NCBI GenBank assembly: GCA_014653715.1
Contig: JACWEB010000008.1
Coordinates: 1 to 37,127, forward strand
Direction of reading: 5' to 3'
DNA length: 37,127 nt
Source: Pelagibacterales bacterium SAG-MED31
Lineage (GTDB): Bacteria > Pseudomonadota > Alphaproteobacteria > HIMB59 > GCA-002718135
Within the stretch, counting starts at the first letter, position 1. Each line of letters begins with the position of its first letter. Below are positions 24,521-32,588 of this stretch, in pieces. Under the pieces are notes generated by a model that saw only the letters and a program-made list of their open reading frames with translations, did not search any database and was not told the origin of the DNA. A program made the translations under genes and the position numbers.

Positions 24521-25899
24521 TTATTTTGTGCCCAAAGCCCCTCAGTTTTTAATTGGTTAATTGTATTTGAAATTGCTTGATATAATTTTTCTGTAAGTTC
24601 ATTAATTTGTTCTTTATTTATTATTAGGGCAGGGGAGAGTACACAAATATGATAAAGAGGTCTAATTATTAAACCTAATTTAATTGACTCTTCGTCAATC
24701 CTGGATCCTATTGCTTTATCTAAAACTAGTGCTTCCTTACTATCTTTGTTAATTACACATTCTATGCCAGCCATTAAACCTTTGCCTCGTATGTCACCTA
24801 CTATTGGTAATTCATATAATGAGTTAAGTTTTTCAAAAAAATAAGGTTCAATTTCTTTTACATGTTCTAAAATTTTATCCCTTTTAAGTATTTCTATGTT
24901 TTTTAGTGCTGCTGCACAACATGCAGGATGACCAGAGTAAGTATATCCATGAAAAAACAAAGATGAGTCATTTTTTAAATCAGATATCAACTTATTTGAA
25001 AACAAAACTGCTCCTAATGGCAAATATCCTGAAGTAATACCTTTTGCGCAAGTAATAATATCAGGCACGACTTCAAAAATTTCTTCTGAAGAAAAAAAAT
25101 GGCCAAGTCGGCCAAATCCAGTTACTACCTCATCTGCTATAAAAATTATTTCATTTTTTTTACATACATCATAGATTTTTTTAAAATATCCATCAGGTGG
25201 TACTATACATCCTCCAGATGCAAGAACAGGCTCAGCAATAAAAGCTGCAATATTTTCAGACCCTAATTCTTCAATTTTTTGTTCAAATTCTTTTACTAGT
25301 TCGTCACAAAAATCTTGAACAGTTTGATCTTTTGCCCGTCTATATGGAAGAGGTGAACTAAGATGATGGATAAAGTTTTTTTCAAAATCAAAACTATTTT
25401 TTTCTCTGTCTTTACCCGTAATTGATCCAGTTAAATAGGTGCTACCATGGTAAGCTTTATCCCTTGTAATTATATGTTTTTTATTTGGTCTGCCCAAGAT
25501 GTTATTATAAAACATTACAAATCTTAATGCTGTCTCATTAGCTGTTGACCCATCAGAAGTGAAAAAAACTGTATTTAAATCTCCTGGTGATAGGTCTGCT
25601 AATACTGATGCTAATTCAGCAGAAACTTCATTTGACTCAGAAAAAGGACTACAGTAATCCATTTTTTCAATTTGATTTTTAATTGCCTCACCAATTTCTT
25701 TATTTCCATGACCTATATTATTGCACCACATTCCGCCTGGACCATCTATGAATTTATTACCATTCTCATCGTATAAATAGATATTATCAGATTTAGTTAT
25801 TAATTTTCTATTGTAAGTACCTCTACTATTAAAATCTTCATAAGGATGGAGTACTAATTTGTCTTTTTCATAAATTTCAGAAATATAATCATTTTTCAT
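24517..25899 (-). CDS. Class III omega-aminotransferase (PLP)
   Basis: The protein has 460 residues. The PLP Lys is Lys286 in ITCAKGITSGYLPLG and the ring-binding Asp256 is in FIADEVVTGFGR. GPGGMWCNNIGHG and FFTSDGSTANETAL (phosphate-binding) match the omega-amino acid/polyamine:pyruvate aminotransferase branch (BauA, SpuC, Tpa-like). It likely moves a terminal amino group from an amine such as beta-alanine, GABA, taurine or putrescine; the donor cannot be read. It is the first gene of a leftward operon preceded by an operator shared with the BetI-like repressor region. No SD precedes its ATG. Confidence 0.85.
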   Translation of the reverse strand: MKNDYISEIYEKDKLVLHPYEDFNSRGTYNRKLITKSDNIYLYDENGNKFIDGPGGMWCNNIGHGNKEIGEAIKNQIEKMDYCSPFSESNEVSAELASVLADLSPGDLNTVFFTSDGSTANETALRFVMFYNNILGRPNKKHIITRDKAYHGSTYLTGSITGKDREKNSFDFEKNFIHHLSSPLPYRRAKDQTVQDFCDELVKEFEQKIEELGSENIAAFIAEPVLASGGCIVPPDGYFKKIYDVCKKNEIIFIADEVVTGFGRLGHFFSSEEIFEVVPDIITCAKGITSGYLPLGAVLFSNKLISDLKNDSSLFFHGYTYSGHPACCAAALKNIEILKRDKILEHVKEIEPYFFEKLNSLYELPIVGDIRGKGLMAGIECVINKDSKEALVLDKAIGSRIDEESIKLGLIIRPLYHICVLSPALIINKEQINELTEKLYQAISNTINQLKTEGLWAQNK

Positions 25900-25916
25900 T
25901 TCATGAGCACATTATC

Positions 25917-25942
25917 ATTCACTGAATAAGCATTCAATGAAA
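25917..25942 (-). promoter_or_regulatory. Operator/promoter before the aminotransferase operon
   Basis: Four alternating half-sites, ATTCA-C-TGAAT-AAGC-ATTCA-A-TGAA, fill this gap. Read on the complement, TTGAATGCTTATTCAG matches 13 of 16 positions of the palindrome at 34233-34248. TTGAAT is followed after 15 bases by GATAAT, a -10-like element that ends 11 bases before the ATG. It is probably bound by the BetI-like repressor encoded at 34309. Confidence 0.6.
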
Positions 25943-25955
25943 ATTAATTATTTAA

Positions 25956-26732
25956 TTACTTATCTTGCCAATTAGGATCAGTTTTTTTTACAAATGAAGA
26001 CGCCCCTTCTTTTAAATCCTGACTTCCATAGACTTTTTTAACAGTTTCTAAGGATCTTAAAATTTTAAAAGAAGAAATCTCTTTTTCATTTTCTGTTTCA
26101 CGCAAAACTTCTTTTATTGAAGAATAAATTAAATTAGGTCCATTTGAAATTTTTTCTGCTATTTTCCAAGCTCTTTTTAATAAATCATTTTTATTAATAG
26201 TTTCATTAATCAAACCCCAATGCTTAGCTTCTTTTGTATCCATCCATCTTCCAGTCATTAAAAACTCTACTGCTACGTGATAAGGTATTCTCCTCCTTAA
26301 TTTTATTGTAGCTGCATCCGCAACGACTCCTACATTAATTTCAGGTAAAGCAAATGTTGCATGTTCAGATGCTATAATAATATCTGCTGAAATCATAATT
26401 TCAAAACCACCGCCACAAGCAATGCCATTTACGGCAGCAATAATAGGTTTATTCATATTGGGTAATTCTTGTAATCCTCCAAATCCCCCAACTCCATAAT
26501 CAGCGTCTGCAGCTTCTCCCTCATCAACGGCTTTCAAATCCCATCCAGCTGAAAAAAATTTTTCTCCAGCTCCAGTTATAATTGCAACTTTAAGATCTGA
26601 ATTATCTCTAAAATCAGAAAATATGTCACCTAATATAATGCTTGTCTTAGCATCAATGGCATTAGCTTTTGGGCGATCAATAGTAACCTCTAAGATTGAG
26701 CCTTCAATTTTTGTTTTAACTGGTTTATCCAT
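25956..26732 (-). CDS. caiD: Carnitinyl-CoA dehydratase / crotonobetainyl-CoA hydratase (CaiD)
   Basis: This 258-residue crotonase-fold protein is unusually close to E. coli CaiD: GSILEVTIDRPKANAIDAKT (11-30), IITGAGEKFFSAGWDLKA (oxyanion hole) and GGGFE with Glu111, plus FALPE with Glu131. These two Glu fall at the same residue numbers as the catalytic pair I recall for E. coli CaiD. It should interconvert crotonobetainyl-CoA and carnitinyl-CoA. Unlike the E. coli operon there is no CaiB CoA-transferase or AMP-forming CaiC; an NDP-forming acyl-CoA synthetase and an acyl-CoA dehydrogenase lie directly upstream. It is the last gene of the six-gene operon. Confidence 0.88.
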   Translation of the reverse strand: MDKPVKTKIEGSILEVTIDRPKANAIDAKTSIILGDIFSDFRDNSDLKVAIITGAGEKFFSAGWDLKAVDEGEAADADYGVGGFGGLQELPNMNKPIIAAVNGIACGGGFEIMISADIIIASEHATFALPEINVGVVADAATIKLRRRIPYHVAVEFLMTGRWMDTKEAKHWGLINETINKNDLLKRAWKIAEKISNGPNLIYSSIKEVLRETENEKEISSFKILRSLETVKKVYGSQDLKEGASSFVKKTDPNWQDK

Positions 26733-28772
26733 CTAATTTTTAAAATAATGTATTAATGCATCAGCGGCAAATACACCTTTTCCTTTTTCACATATTATTA
26801 ATGGATTTATATCAACTTCTGAAATGTTATTTGAGTTTTTTTCCGCAAAATTTGCTAATTTTAATATAGTATTTATTAAAGAGTCTATATCCCCACCTTT
26901 TTTTCCCCTAAAACCAAATAATATTTTACTAAATTTTAGTTTTTTAATCTCTTCAAGTATTATTTTTTTAGTTAAAGGTAAAAGGAGTGTGGTTGTTTCA
27001 TTAAATAACTCTGTATATATCCCTCCTGCTCCTAAAATTAATGTCGGTCCAAACTGACTATCATTTTTGATTCCTATGATCATTTCAAAAACTTTATCTG
27101 TTATCATTTTTTCAATAAGTATCTTATTTTTAAATTTATTTGTTTTTTTCTTTAATTCTTTTTCACTATTTATATTTGTTACTACACCGCCAATCTCAGT
27201 TTTATGGAAAACCGTATTAGAATTTATTTTTGCAACTAAAGGAAAACCAATTTTTTTATAATCACACAAAATATCTTTTTTATTTGTAATTAAAGATTTA
27301 GGTATAGATATTTTAAACTTTTTTAAGATTAGTTTTGATTCATATTCTGTAATGGTTTTTGTTTTCATCTCAAGATTGTTTATTTTTTGTGAAATTTTTA
27401 TATCAAAACAATTTCTCCATGCCTTTGCAATTTTTATTGAATTACTTATTGCTATTAAACTTTCTGACATACCTTGAAGAGGTACAACTCCTGATTTAAA
27501 ACATTTTTTTCTTAAATACTTAGGAAGAGTATCTACAAGAGAAGAAATAATCACTCCATTTTTTTTTATTTTTGATGATTTGATAAATTTATCAACTATA
27601 TCATCCCATTCTGCAGTGTCACAATCTTCTATATTTGGAAAATCTAACATTAATGCATTTAGTCCAAAATTTGTTTTAAACATTAATTTAAATGTTTTTT
27701 CTAATTGCTCAGGATCATTCCAATTGTATGTTTGTAAATCAAATGGGTTTGAAATTATAACACTTGGATGGTTAACTTTTTTTAAACTTTTTTTAATTTT
27801 TGGATCTATTTTACCAAAGTTCAACGAGAGTTTATCAGCTACATCTCCTATCATAGCCATATCACCACCAGATGGACCCATTATTGCAATTTTATCATTA
27901 TTTATCGCTCCATGAGTATGAAATAATTTTAAACTTTCACATAATTCCCCTAAGGTATTACATCTTGCAACACCCATTCTATTAAAAACAGAGTCATGGA
28001 TGTCCTCTTTTCCACTAAGGGCCCCAGTATGTGTTAAAATTGTTTGAGACGCGATTTTAGATCTTCCTACCTTTACTATTGCTATTGGTGTTTTTTTAAT
28101 TCTAGATTTTTTAAAAACTTTTATTAATTTTTCTGCATTAGTAAAACTTTCCGCATATATTCCAATAGCTGTGACTCTATTATCATCTAGTACATAATTT
28201 ATTGTATCTTCTATAGTTATTTGTGCCTGATTACCCAGGGAAATTATATATCCTATTGGTAAAGATCTATCATTAAAGCTGATTGTGTTTCCAATAGTTC
28301 CACTTTGACAAATAATTGCAACTCCTTTTTTTGTGGGCTTACCTGCTACTTGATCAGACCAAACAGAAACTTTATCTAAGTAGTTTATATATCCGTAACA
28401 ATTTGGTCCAAGAAAAGGCATTTTACCAGCATTAGAAATTAATTGTTTGGTTTTTCTACTCCCTTCTTTAGAATTTAGTTCTGAAAATCTAGAGGCTAAA
28501 CAAACAGTACCACCAGCACCTATCTCAGAAATCTCTTTAATTAATTTTACAGTTAAATCACTGGATACTGCTAGATAAACACAATCTGGTACTGCAGGTA
28601 GATCTTTGATGCTTTTATAATATTTTTTTTTCTTTGAGCTTTTTCTTGATGGATTAATGTGCCAAACTTTACCATTAAAACCTATTGTTTTATTTCCTTC
28701 ATAAACAAAATCTGCCCAATACCCGCCAACGATTGCAAGACTTTTTGGTCTAAAAAGTTTTTTTAAATTCAA
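26733..28772 (-). CDS. NDP-forming acyl-CoA synthetase (fused alpha-beta, ATP-grasp)
   Basis: The protein has 679 residues. Order of parts: CoA-binding Rossmann domain (SLAIVGGYWA, PFLGPNCYG), succinyl-CoA-ligase-like domain with Glu208 (YAESF) and the phosphorylated His248 (ILTHTGALSGKE), then a C-terminal ATP-grasp domain (from about 460; YESKLILKKFKI, FPLVAKINS, ILGAGGIYTELF, DINPL). It makes an acyl-CoA from acid, CoA and ATP through a phospho-His. Directly before caiD and after an acyl-CoA dehydrogenase, it probably activates gamma-butyrobetaine, crotonobetaine or carnitine in place of CaiC/CaiB; a different acid is possible. Confidence 0.85.
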   Translation of the reverse strand: MNLKKLFRPKSLAIVGGYWADFVYEGNKTIGFNGKVWHINPSRKSSKKKKYYKSIKDLPAVPDCVYLAVSSDLTVKLIKEISEIGAGGTVCLASRFSELNSKEGSRKTKQLISNAGKMPFLGPNCYGYINYLDKVSVWSDQVAGKPTKKGVAIICQSGTIGNTISFNDRSLPIGYIISLGNQAQITIEDTINYVLDDNRVTAIGIYAESFTNAEKLIKVFKKSRIKKTPIAIVKVGRSKIASQTILTHTGALSGKEDIHDSVFNRMGVARCNTLGELCESLKLFHTHGAINNDKIAIMGPSGGDMAMIGDVADKLSLNFGKIDPKIKKSLKKVNHPSVIISNPFDLQTYNWNDPEQLEKTFKLMFKTNFGLNALMLDFPNIEDCDTAEWDDIVDKFIKSSKIKKNGVIISSLVDTLPKYLRKKCFKSGVVPLQGMSESLIAISNSIKIAKAWRNCFDIKISQKINNLEMKTKTITEYESKLILKKFKISIPKSLITNKKDILCDYKKIGFPLVAKINSNTVFHKTEIGGVVTNINSEKELKKKTNKFKNKILIEKMITDKVFEMIIGIKNDSQFGPTLILGAGGIYTELFNETTTLLLPLTKKIILEEIKKLKFSKILFGFRGKKGGDIDSLINTILKLANFAEKNSNNISEVDINPLIICEKGKGVFAADALIHYFKN

Positions 28773-28775
28773 AGA

Positions 28776-29927
28776 TTACGCTCCAAGTGGTCTTAAAAGT
28801 GAACGCGATATAATATGTCTTTGAATTTCACTTGTACCTTCCCAAATTCTCTCTATTCTTGCATCTCTCCATATTCTTTCAAGAGGAATGTCAGACATAA
28901 GACCCATCCCTCCACATATTTGGATAGCTTCGTCAGACACTTTTCCAACCATTTCAGTGCAAAATAATTTTGTCATTGCAGCATCTTGAGAGGAGAGGGT
29001 GCCTTGATCTATTTTCCAAGCTGATTCTAAAAGCATTAAGTTTGCTGCCTTTATACTTGTTGCCATATCTGCTAATTTAAAAGAAACTCCTTGAAATTTA
29101 CCAATCACTTTTCCAAATTGTTTTCTATTAGCGGACCAATCAAGAGCAATATCAAATGCACGTTCAGCTCTTGAAACAGAAGTTGCAGCAACTGTTAATC
29201 GAGTTGCTTCTAACCAAACATTCATCAATTCAAAACCTTTATCCTTTTCACCTAAAATGTTTTTTCCAGGTATTCTACAGTCATTAAAATTTATAACATT
29301 ATTTACATATCCTCTATGAGAAACACATTCATAGCCTTTAGCTACTTCAACACCTTTTTGATGAAGGTCAACCAAGAAACATGATAATAAATTTCTTCCA
29401 TGCTCATCTGTTCCAGTTGAGGCAAATAAAACAACAAAGTCAGATATATGAGCATTTGATATAAAATGTTTAGTTCCATTGATTATCCAATCATCACCAT
29501 CTTTTTTTGCATTTGTTTTCATTCCTCTCAGATCAGAACCAGCCTCAGGTTCAGTCATCGCAATACAATCTTTTCTTTCACCAGTAATGGCAGGTTTCAA
29601 ATATTGATCAATTAATTCCCCTTCACAGGCCATTAAGATATTTTGTGGACGCCATGCAATTTCAGCTAAGGCGAGAGATGCAAAACCTAAATGTTTTTCA
29701 ACTAAAGTTAATTCAAAAGCATTTAAACCCCCTCCACCATGTTCAACTGGCATATTGCAAGCATACAAACCAGCATCAATACTTTTTTTCTTAATTTGAT
29801 TATATAGTTCTTTAGGTAGATTATTTGTTTTTTCTAAAAGTTCTTCATGTTGAAGTAATTCTGTTTTAACAAAAGCTTTAGTTGTATTTATTAAAAGATT
29901 TTGCTCTTCTGTAAGATTAAATTCCAT
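28776..29927 (-). CDS. Acyl-CoA dehydrogenase
   Basis: This 383-residue FAD enzyme has AMTEPEAGSDLRGMKT (flavin/substrate loop), FISNAHISDF, RKQFGKVIGKFQGV, QICGGMG and the C-terminal IWEGTSEIQR, where Glu363 is in a catalytic-base position used by several family members. It lies 3 bases upstream of the acyl-CoA synthetase gene and two genes before caiD, so desaturation of gamma-butyrobetainyl-CoA to crotonobetainyl-CoA is a reasonable guess. It is not especially close to E. coli CaiA (which ends GGSDEMQ at this site), so another CoA ester is possible. Confidence 0.85.
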   Translation of the reverse strand: MEFNLTEEQNLLINTTKAFVKTELLQHEELLEKTNNLPKELYNQIKKKSIDAGLYACNMPVEHGGGGLNAFELTLVEKHLGFASLALAEIAWRPQNILMACEGELIDQYLKPAITGERKDCIAMTEPEAGSDLRGMKTNAKKDGDDWIINGTKHFISNAHISDFVVLFASTGTDEHGRNLLSCFLVDLHQKGVEVAKGYECVSHRGYVNNVINFNDCRIPGKNILGEKDKGFELMNVWLEATRLTVAATSVSRAERAFDIALDWSANRKQFGKVIGKFQGVSFKLADMATSIKAANLMLLESAWKIDQGTLSSQDAAMTKLFCTEMVGKVSDEAIQICGGMGLMSDIPLERIWRDARIERIWEGTSEIQRHIISRSLLRPLGA

Positions 29928-29928
29928 T

Positions 29929-31116
29929 TTATATATCAGCAGGTACCTTATGCCGTCTTGGTGGGTTAAAAAACTGTTTTTTTACAACTAAACACTCAGC
30001 CCATATTTTTTTATATTCTAATTCTTCAGGATGATATATTTCAGCAAAAACTTTTGATCCAATTTTCATATGGTTGTTATCAACATAACCAAAAGCTATA
30101 TTTGATTTTAAGCTTGGTGACCACATACCGGCTGTGACAATTCCAATTTCTTTTTTATTTTTATCATATAAAACTGAACCAATAGCAGGTTTGTCACCTT
30201 GAATATCTAGACCGACTAATTTTTTATTTAAAGGTTTATTTTGTAGATCAATCAGATTTTTTTTTCCGGTAAAGTAGTTTTTATTTAAATCAACCAACCA
30301 TCCCATACCTAGCTCAAATGGAGTCCTCATTCTATTTGGTCGCAATGCTTGCTCAGCAGACATAAAGTCTGCATTAGGCTGAATAAAACCTGCTTCAATT
30401 CTAACCATTTCTAGTGCATTCATGCCTGCGGCCAAAACCTTATAGTCTCTATTGAATTTAAATAGTGAGTCCCAAACATTTAACGCATATTCAGGTCTAC
30501 ACCAGATTTCATAGCCTAAATCTCCAGAAAATCCAGTTCTAGATATAGTAACTTTTGAACCATTAAGATCAAAATTATCAAAGAAAAACGGCTTTAGATT
30601 TTCTATATTCTTAACATTTAATAAATGTAAAATTTTACAAGAGAGAGGTCCTTGAAATGCTAAAGCAGCAATAGAGTCACTAACATCGTTAACTTCTACG
30701 TCAAAACCAATAGCTGTATCAGAAAACCAATTCAAATTTCTCTCTGCACAAAAGATTCGTAAATGATTAGTGTCAAAACAAAAGACAGTACCATCATCGA
30801 TAACATTTCCGTCTTCATTACACCAAATAATATACATTACTTTATTAGGTTTGATTTGTGTTACATCTCGTGTGACTAATTTATCTACAAATTTAATAGC
30901 ATCATTTCCTTTGATATCATATTTGTGCATTGGCGTTATATCTAAAACTCCTGCTGTATTTCGCATAGAAGTGTATTCTAGTTCAGTATTAGAATACTCT
31001 CTTGCAATTTTATATCCAGCCCAACGATACCAATCATTATTATAACAAGCTTCAAAAGTTCTTTTATGAAAAGGGGTTTCCAGAAGAGGTTTTGTAAATG
31101 AAAATGTATTAACCAT
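29929..31116 (-). CDS. GcvT-like aminomethyltransferase family protein (possible THF-dependent demethylase)
   Basis: The protein has 395 residues. The T-protein fold is shown by MRNTAGVLDITPMHKYDIKG, NEDGNVIDDGTVF (Asp107-Asp108 at the folate site), ALAFQGPLS, TGFSGDLGYEIW (Glu203) and ALEMVRIEAGF. The tail FFNPPRRHKVPADI is seen in the family of standalone GcvT paralogues common in marine alphaproteobacteria, which includes the DMSP demethylase DmdA and N-methyl demethylases. No GcvH or GcvP is nearby, so it is not housekeeping glycine cleavage. It probably moves a methyl or methylene group from a methylated amine to tetrahydrofolate; the substrate is open. Confidence 0.8.
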   Translation of the reverse strand: MVNTFSFTKPLLETPFHKRTFEACYNNDWYRWAGYKIAREYSNTELEYTSMRNTAGVLDITPMHKYDIKGNDAIKFVDKLVTRDVTQIKPNKVMYIIWCNEDGNVIDDGTVFCFDTNHLRIFCAERNLNWFSDTAIGFDVEVNDVSDSIAALAFQGPLSCKILHLLNVKNIENLKPFFFDNFDLNGSKVTISRTGFSGDLGYEIWCRPEYALNVWDSLFKFNRDYKVLAAGMNALEMVRIEAGFIQPNADFMSAEQALRPNRMRTPFELGMGWLVDLNKNYFTGKKNLIDLQNKPLNKKLVGLDIQGDKPAIGSVLYDKNKKEIGIVTAGMWSPSLKSNIAFGYVDNNHMKIGSKVFAEIYHPEELEYKKIWAECLVVKKQFFNPPRRHKVPADI

Positions 31117-32588
31117 TACCTTTATCCTTTAGTAATTGTTTAGCAGCATTAACTCCATTAATACCTGTAATACCCCCTCCTGGATGAGTGCCTGCACTAC
31201 ATAGATATAAGCCATTAATTGGGGTGGAATATTGAGAAGACCCATAAAATGGACGCATCATTAAAAGTTGATCTATCTCCATATCTCCGTGACTCCAGTG
31301 ACCACCTGTAATATTATATTTACTTTCAATATCATTAGGAGTTTCAATTATTGAAGAAACAATTTGATTTTCTTCAATAAATTTTTCTAAAATTAAATTA
31401 ACATTTGTTAATATTTTTTCTTTATCATGTGAAGACTCTCTTAAATAAGGTATAAAATAGACATTTGCAGATAATTTATTTTTATTAATATAAAATTCCA
31501 AACAAGGATTTGCTGATAATTTATTATACTTATTAGTATTAAAAGCATGTTCTATATATTTTATATTTGGAGCATAAACAAATTTACCCGATAAATATTT
31601 TGAGTCTAAATTTTTAATTTTTATCTCATGTTTAAATTCAATATTGACTTTAGCTACTGTACCTCTGGTGCGATAATTATTTGTTCTTCTTGTAAAGTCT
31701 GTATCCAAATTAGAAGCTCCAACTAATTCTAAATAAGTTGTTTTTGGATCTGAATTTGAGATTATTGTAGATGTTTCAATTTGTTCTCCCGTATTAAGCA
31801 AAACTGAATTAACACTCTGGTTTGAAATGTTAATTTTTTCAACTGTTTTATTAGTTTGAAACTCAACATTATTTTTTTTTACAAATATTCTCAACGGAAT
31901 TTAAAAATGAGTTTGTATTAAATTTGTTAATTCTAAATAATGAATTATTTGTAGCTTGGTTATACAATAAATTTAATATTGATCCAGGAGATCTTGCGCC
32001 AAGGTTTGTTCCAATAACAGCCTCATTAGATATTAAACCCTTTAAAATGTTGTTTTCTATATTGTCCTCTAAATCATCTGCAATATTTAAACCTATCACT
32101 CGTAATAATTCTCGCATGTTTTTTTTTCCAAGACGTCTGACTTTTAAACCCATTGAAAATAATTGCCAAATATCAGATCTTGAACCTGATTTAACTCTTG
32201 GTGGTTTTTTAAACATAAACGATCTTAAGGTTCTTGCAAATAAATCATATTTATTAACTAAGTTAATAAAACTTTTTTTATCAGAGTCACTTGCACTTGT
32301 TTGTAAAAATTGAACATTTTTACTTCCATTTATTTTTAACACAGTATGATTTAAATCTTCAGACAAAGCAGAAATAAAATTATCGCTTATATTCTTTTCA
32401 ATAGTAATGTTTAATTCTTTTAAAATTTCTTGAGAAATATCACTTAAGTACTCGACATAATTAGCAAGGCCACCTAATTTTTCATTCTTTTCTATCACTA
32501 GAACTTTTTTTCCTTTTTTTGATAAAACACATGCAGCAACCAAACCATTGTGTCCTCCACCTATAATTATAACATCAAATTTTTTCAT
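31109..32588 (-). pseudogene. FAD-dependent oxidoreductase (COG1233, PYROXD2-like), split by a one-base frameshift
   Basis: Frames 32588-31869 and 31894-31109 together encode about 492 residues of a phytoene-desaturase-fold flavoprotein. The N-terminal part has IIIGGGHNGLVAAC (FAD) and VIEKNEKLGG; the C-terminal part has LYLCSAGTHPGGGITGINGVN, the second FAD motif. The break is at a T-run at 31872-31880 (A9 on the coding strand); 8 A would give a continuous CKKNNVEF. It is a diverged tandem paralogue of the next upstream gene (542 residues) and overlaps it by 4 bases. It may be a sequencing indel, decay of a redundant copy, or slippage. No carotenoid genes accompany it. Confidence 0.78.
31872..31880 (-). 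other. Homopolymer frameshift site in the COG1233 paralogue
   Basis: Nine consecutive T (A9 on the coding strand) separate two frames that join if one base is removed. Seen directly. Confidence 0.78.

Noticed and set aside
27580-27915. Open frame of 111 codons on the plus strand
   Set aside because: It is antisense to the acyl-CoA synthetase, whose catalytic motifs are intact; no start signal or recognisable domain.
29929-31116. DMSP demethylase DmdA
   Set aside because: The protein is in the same superfamily, but its N-terminus and motifs do not match what I recall of DmdA, and the neighbours point to quaternary amines; kept as a GcvT-like protein of open substrate.
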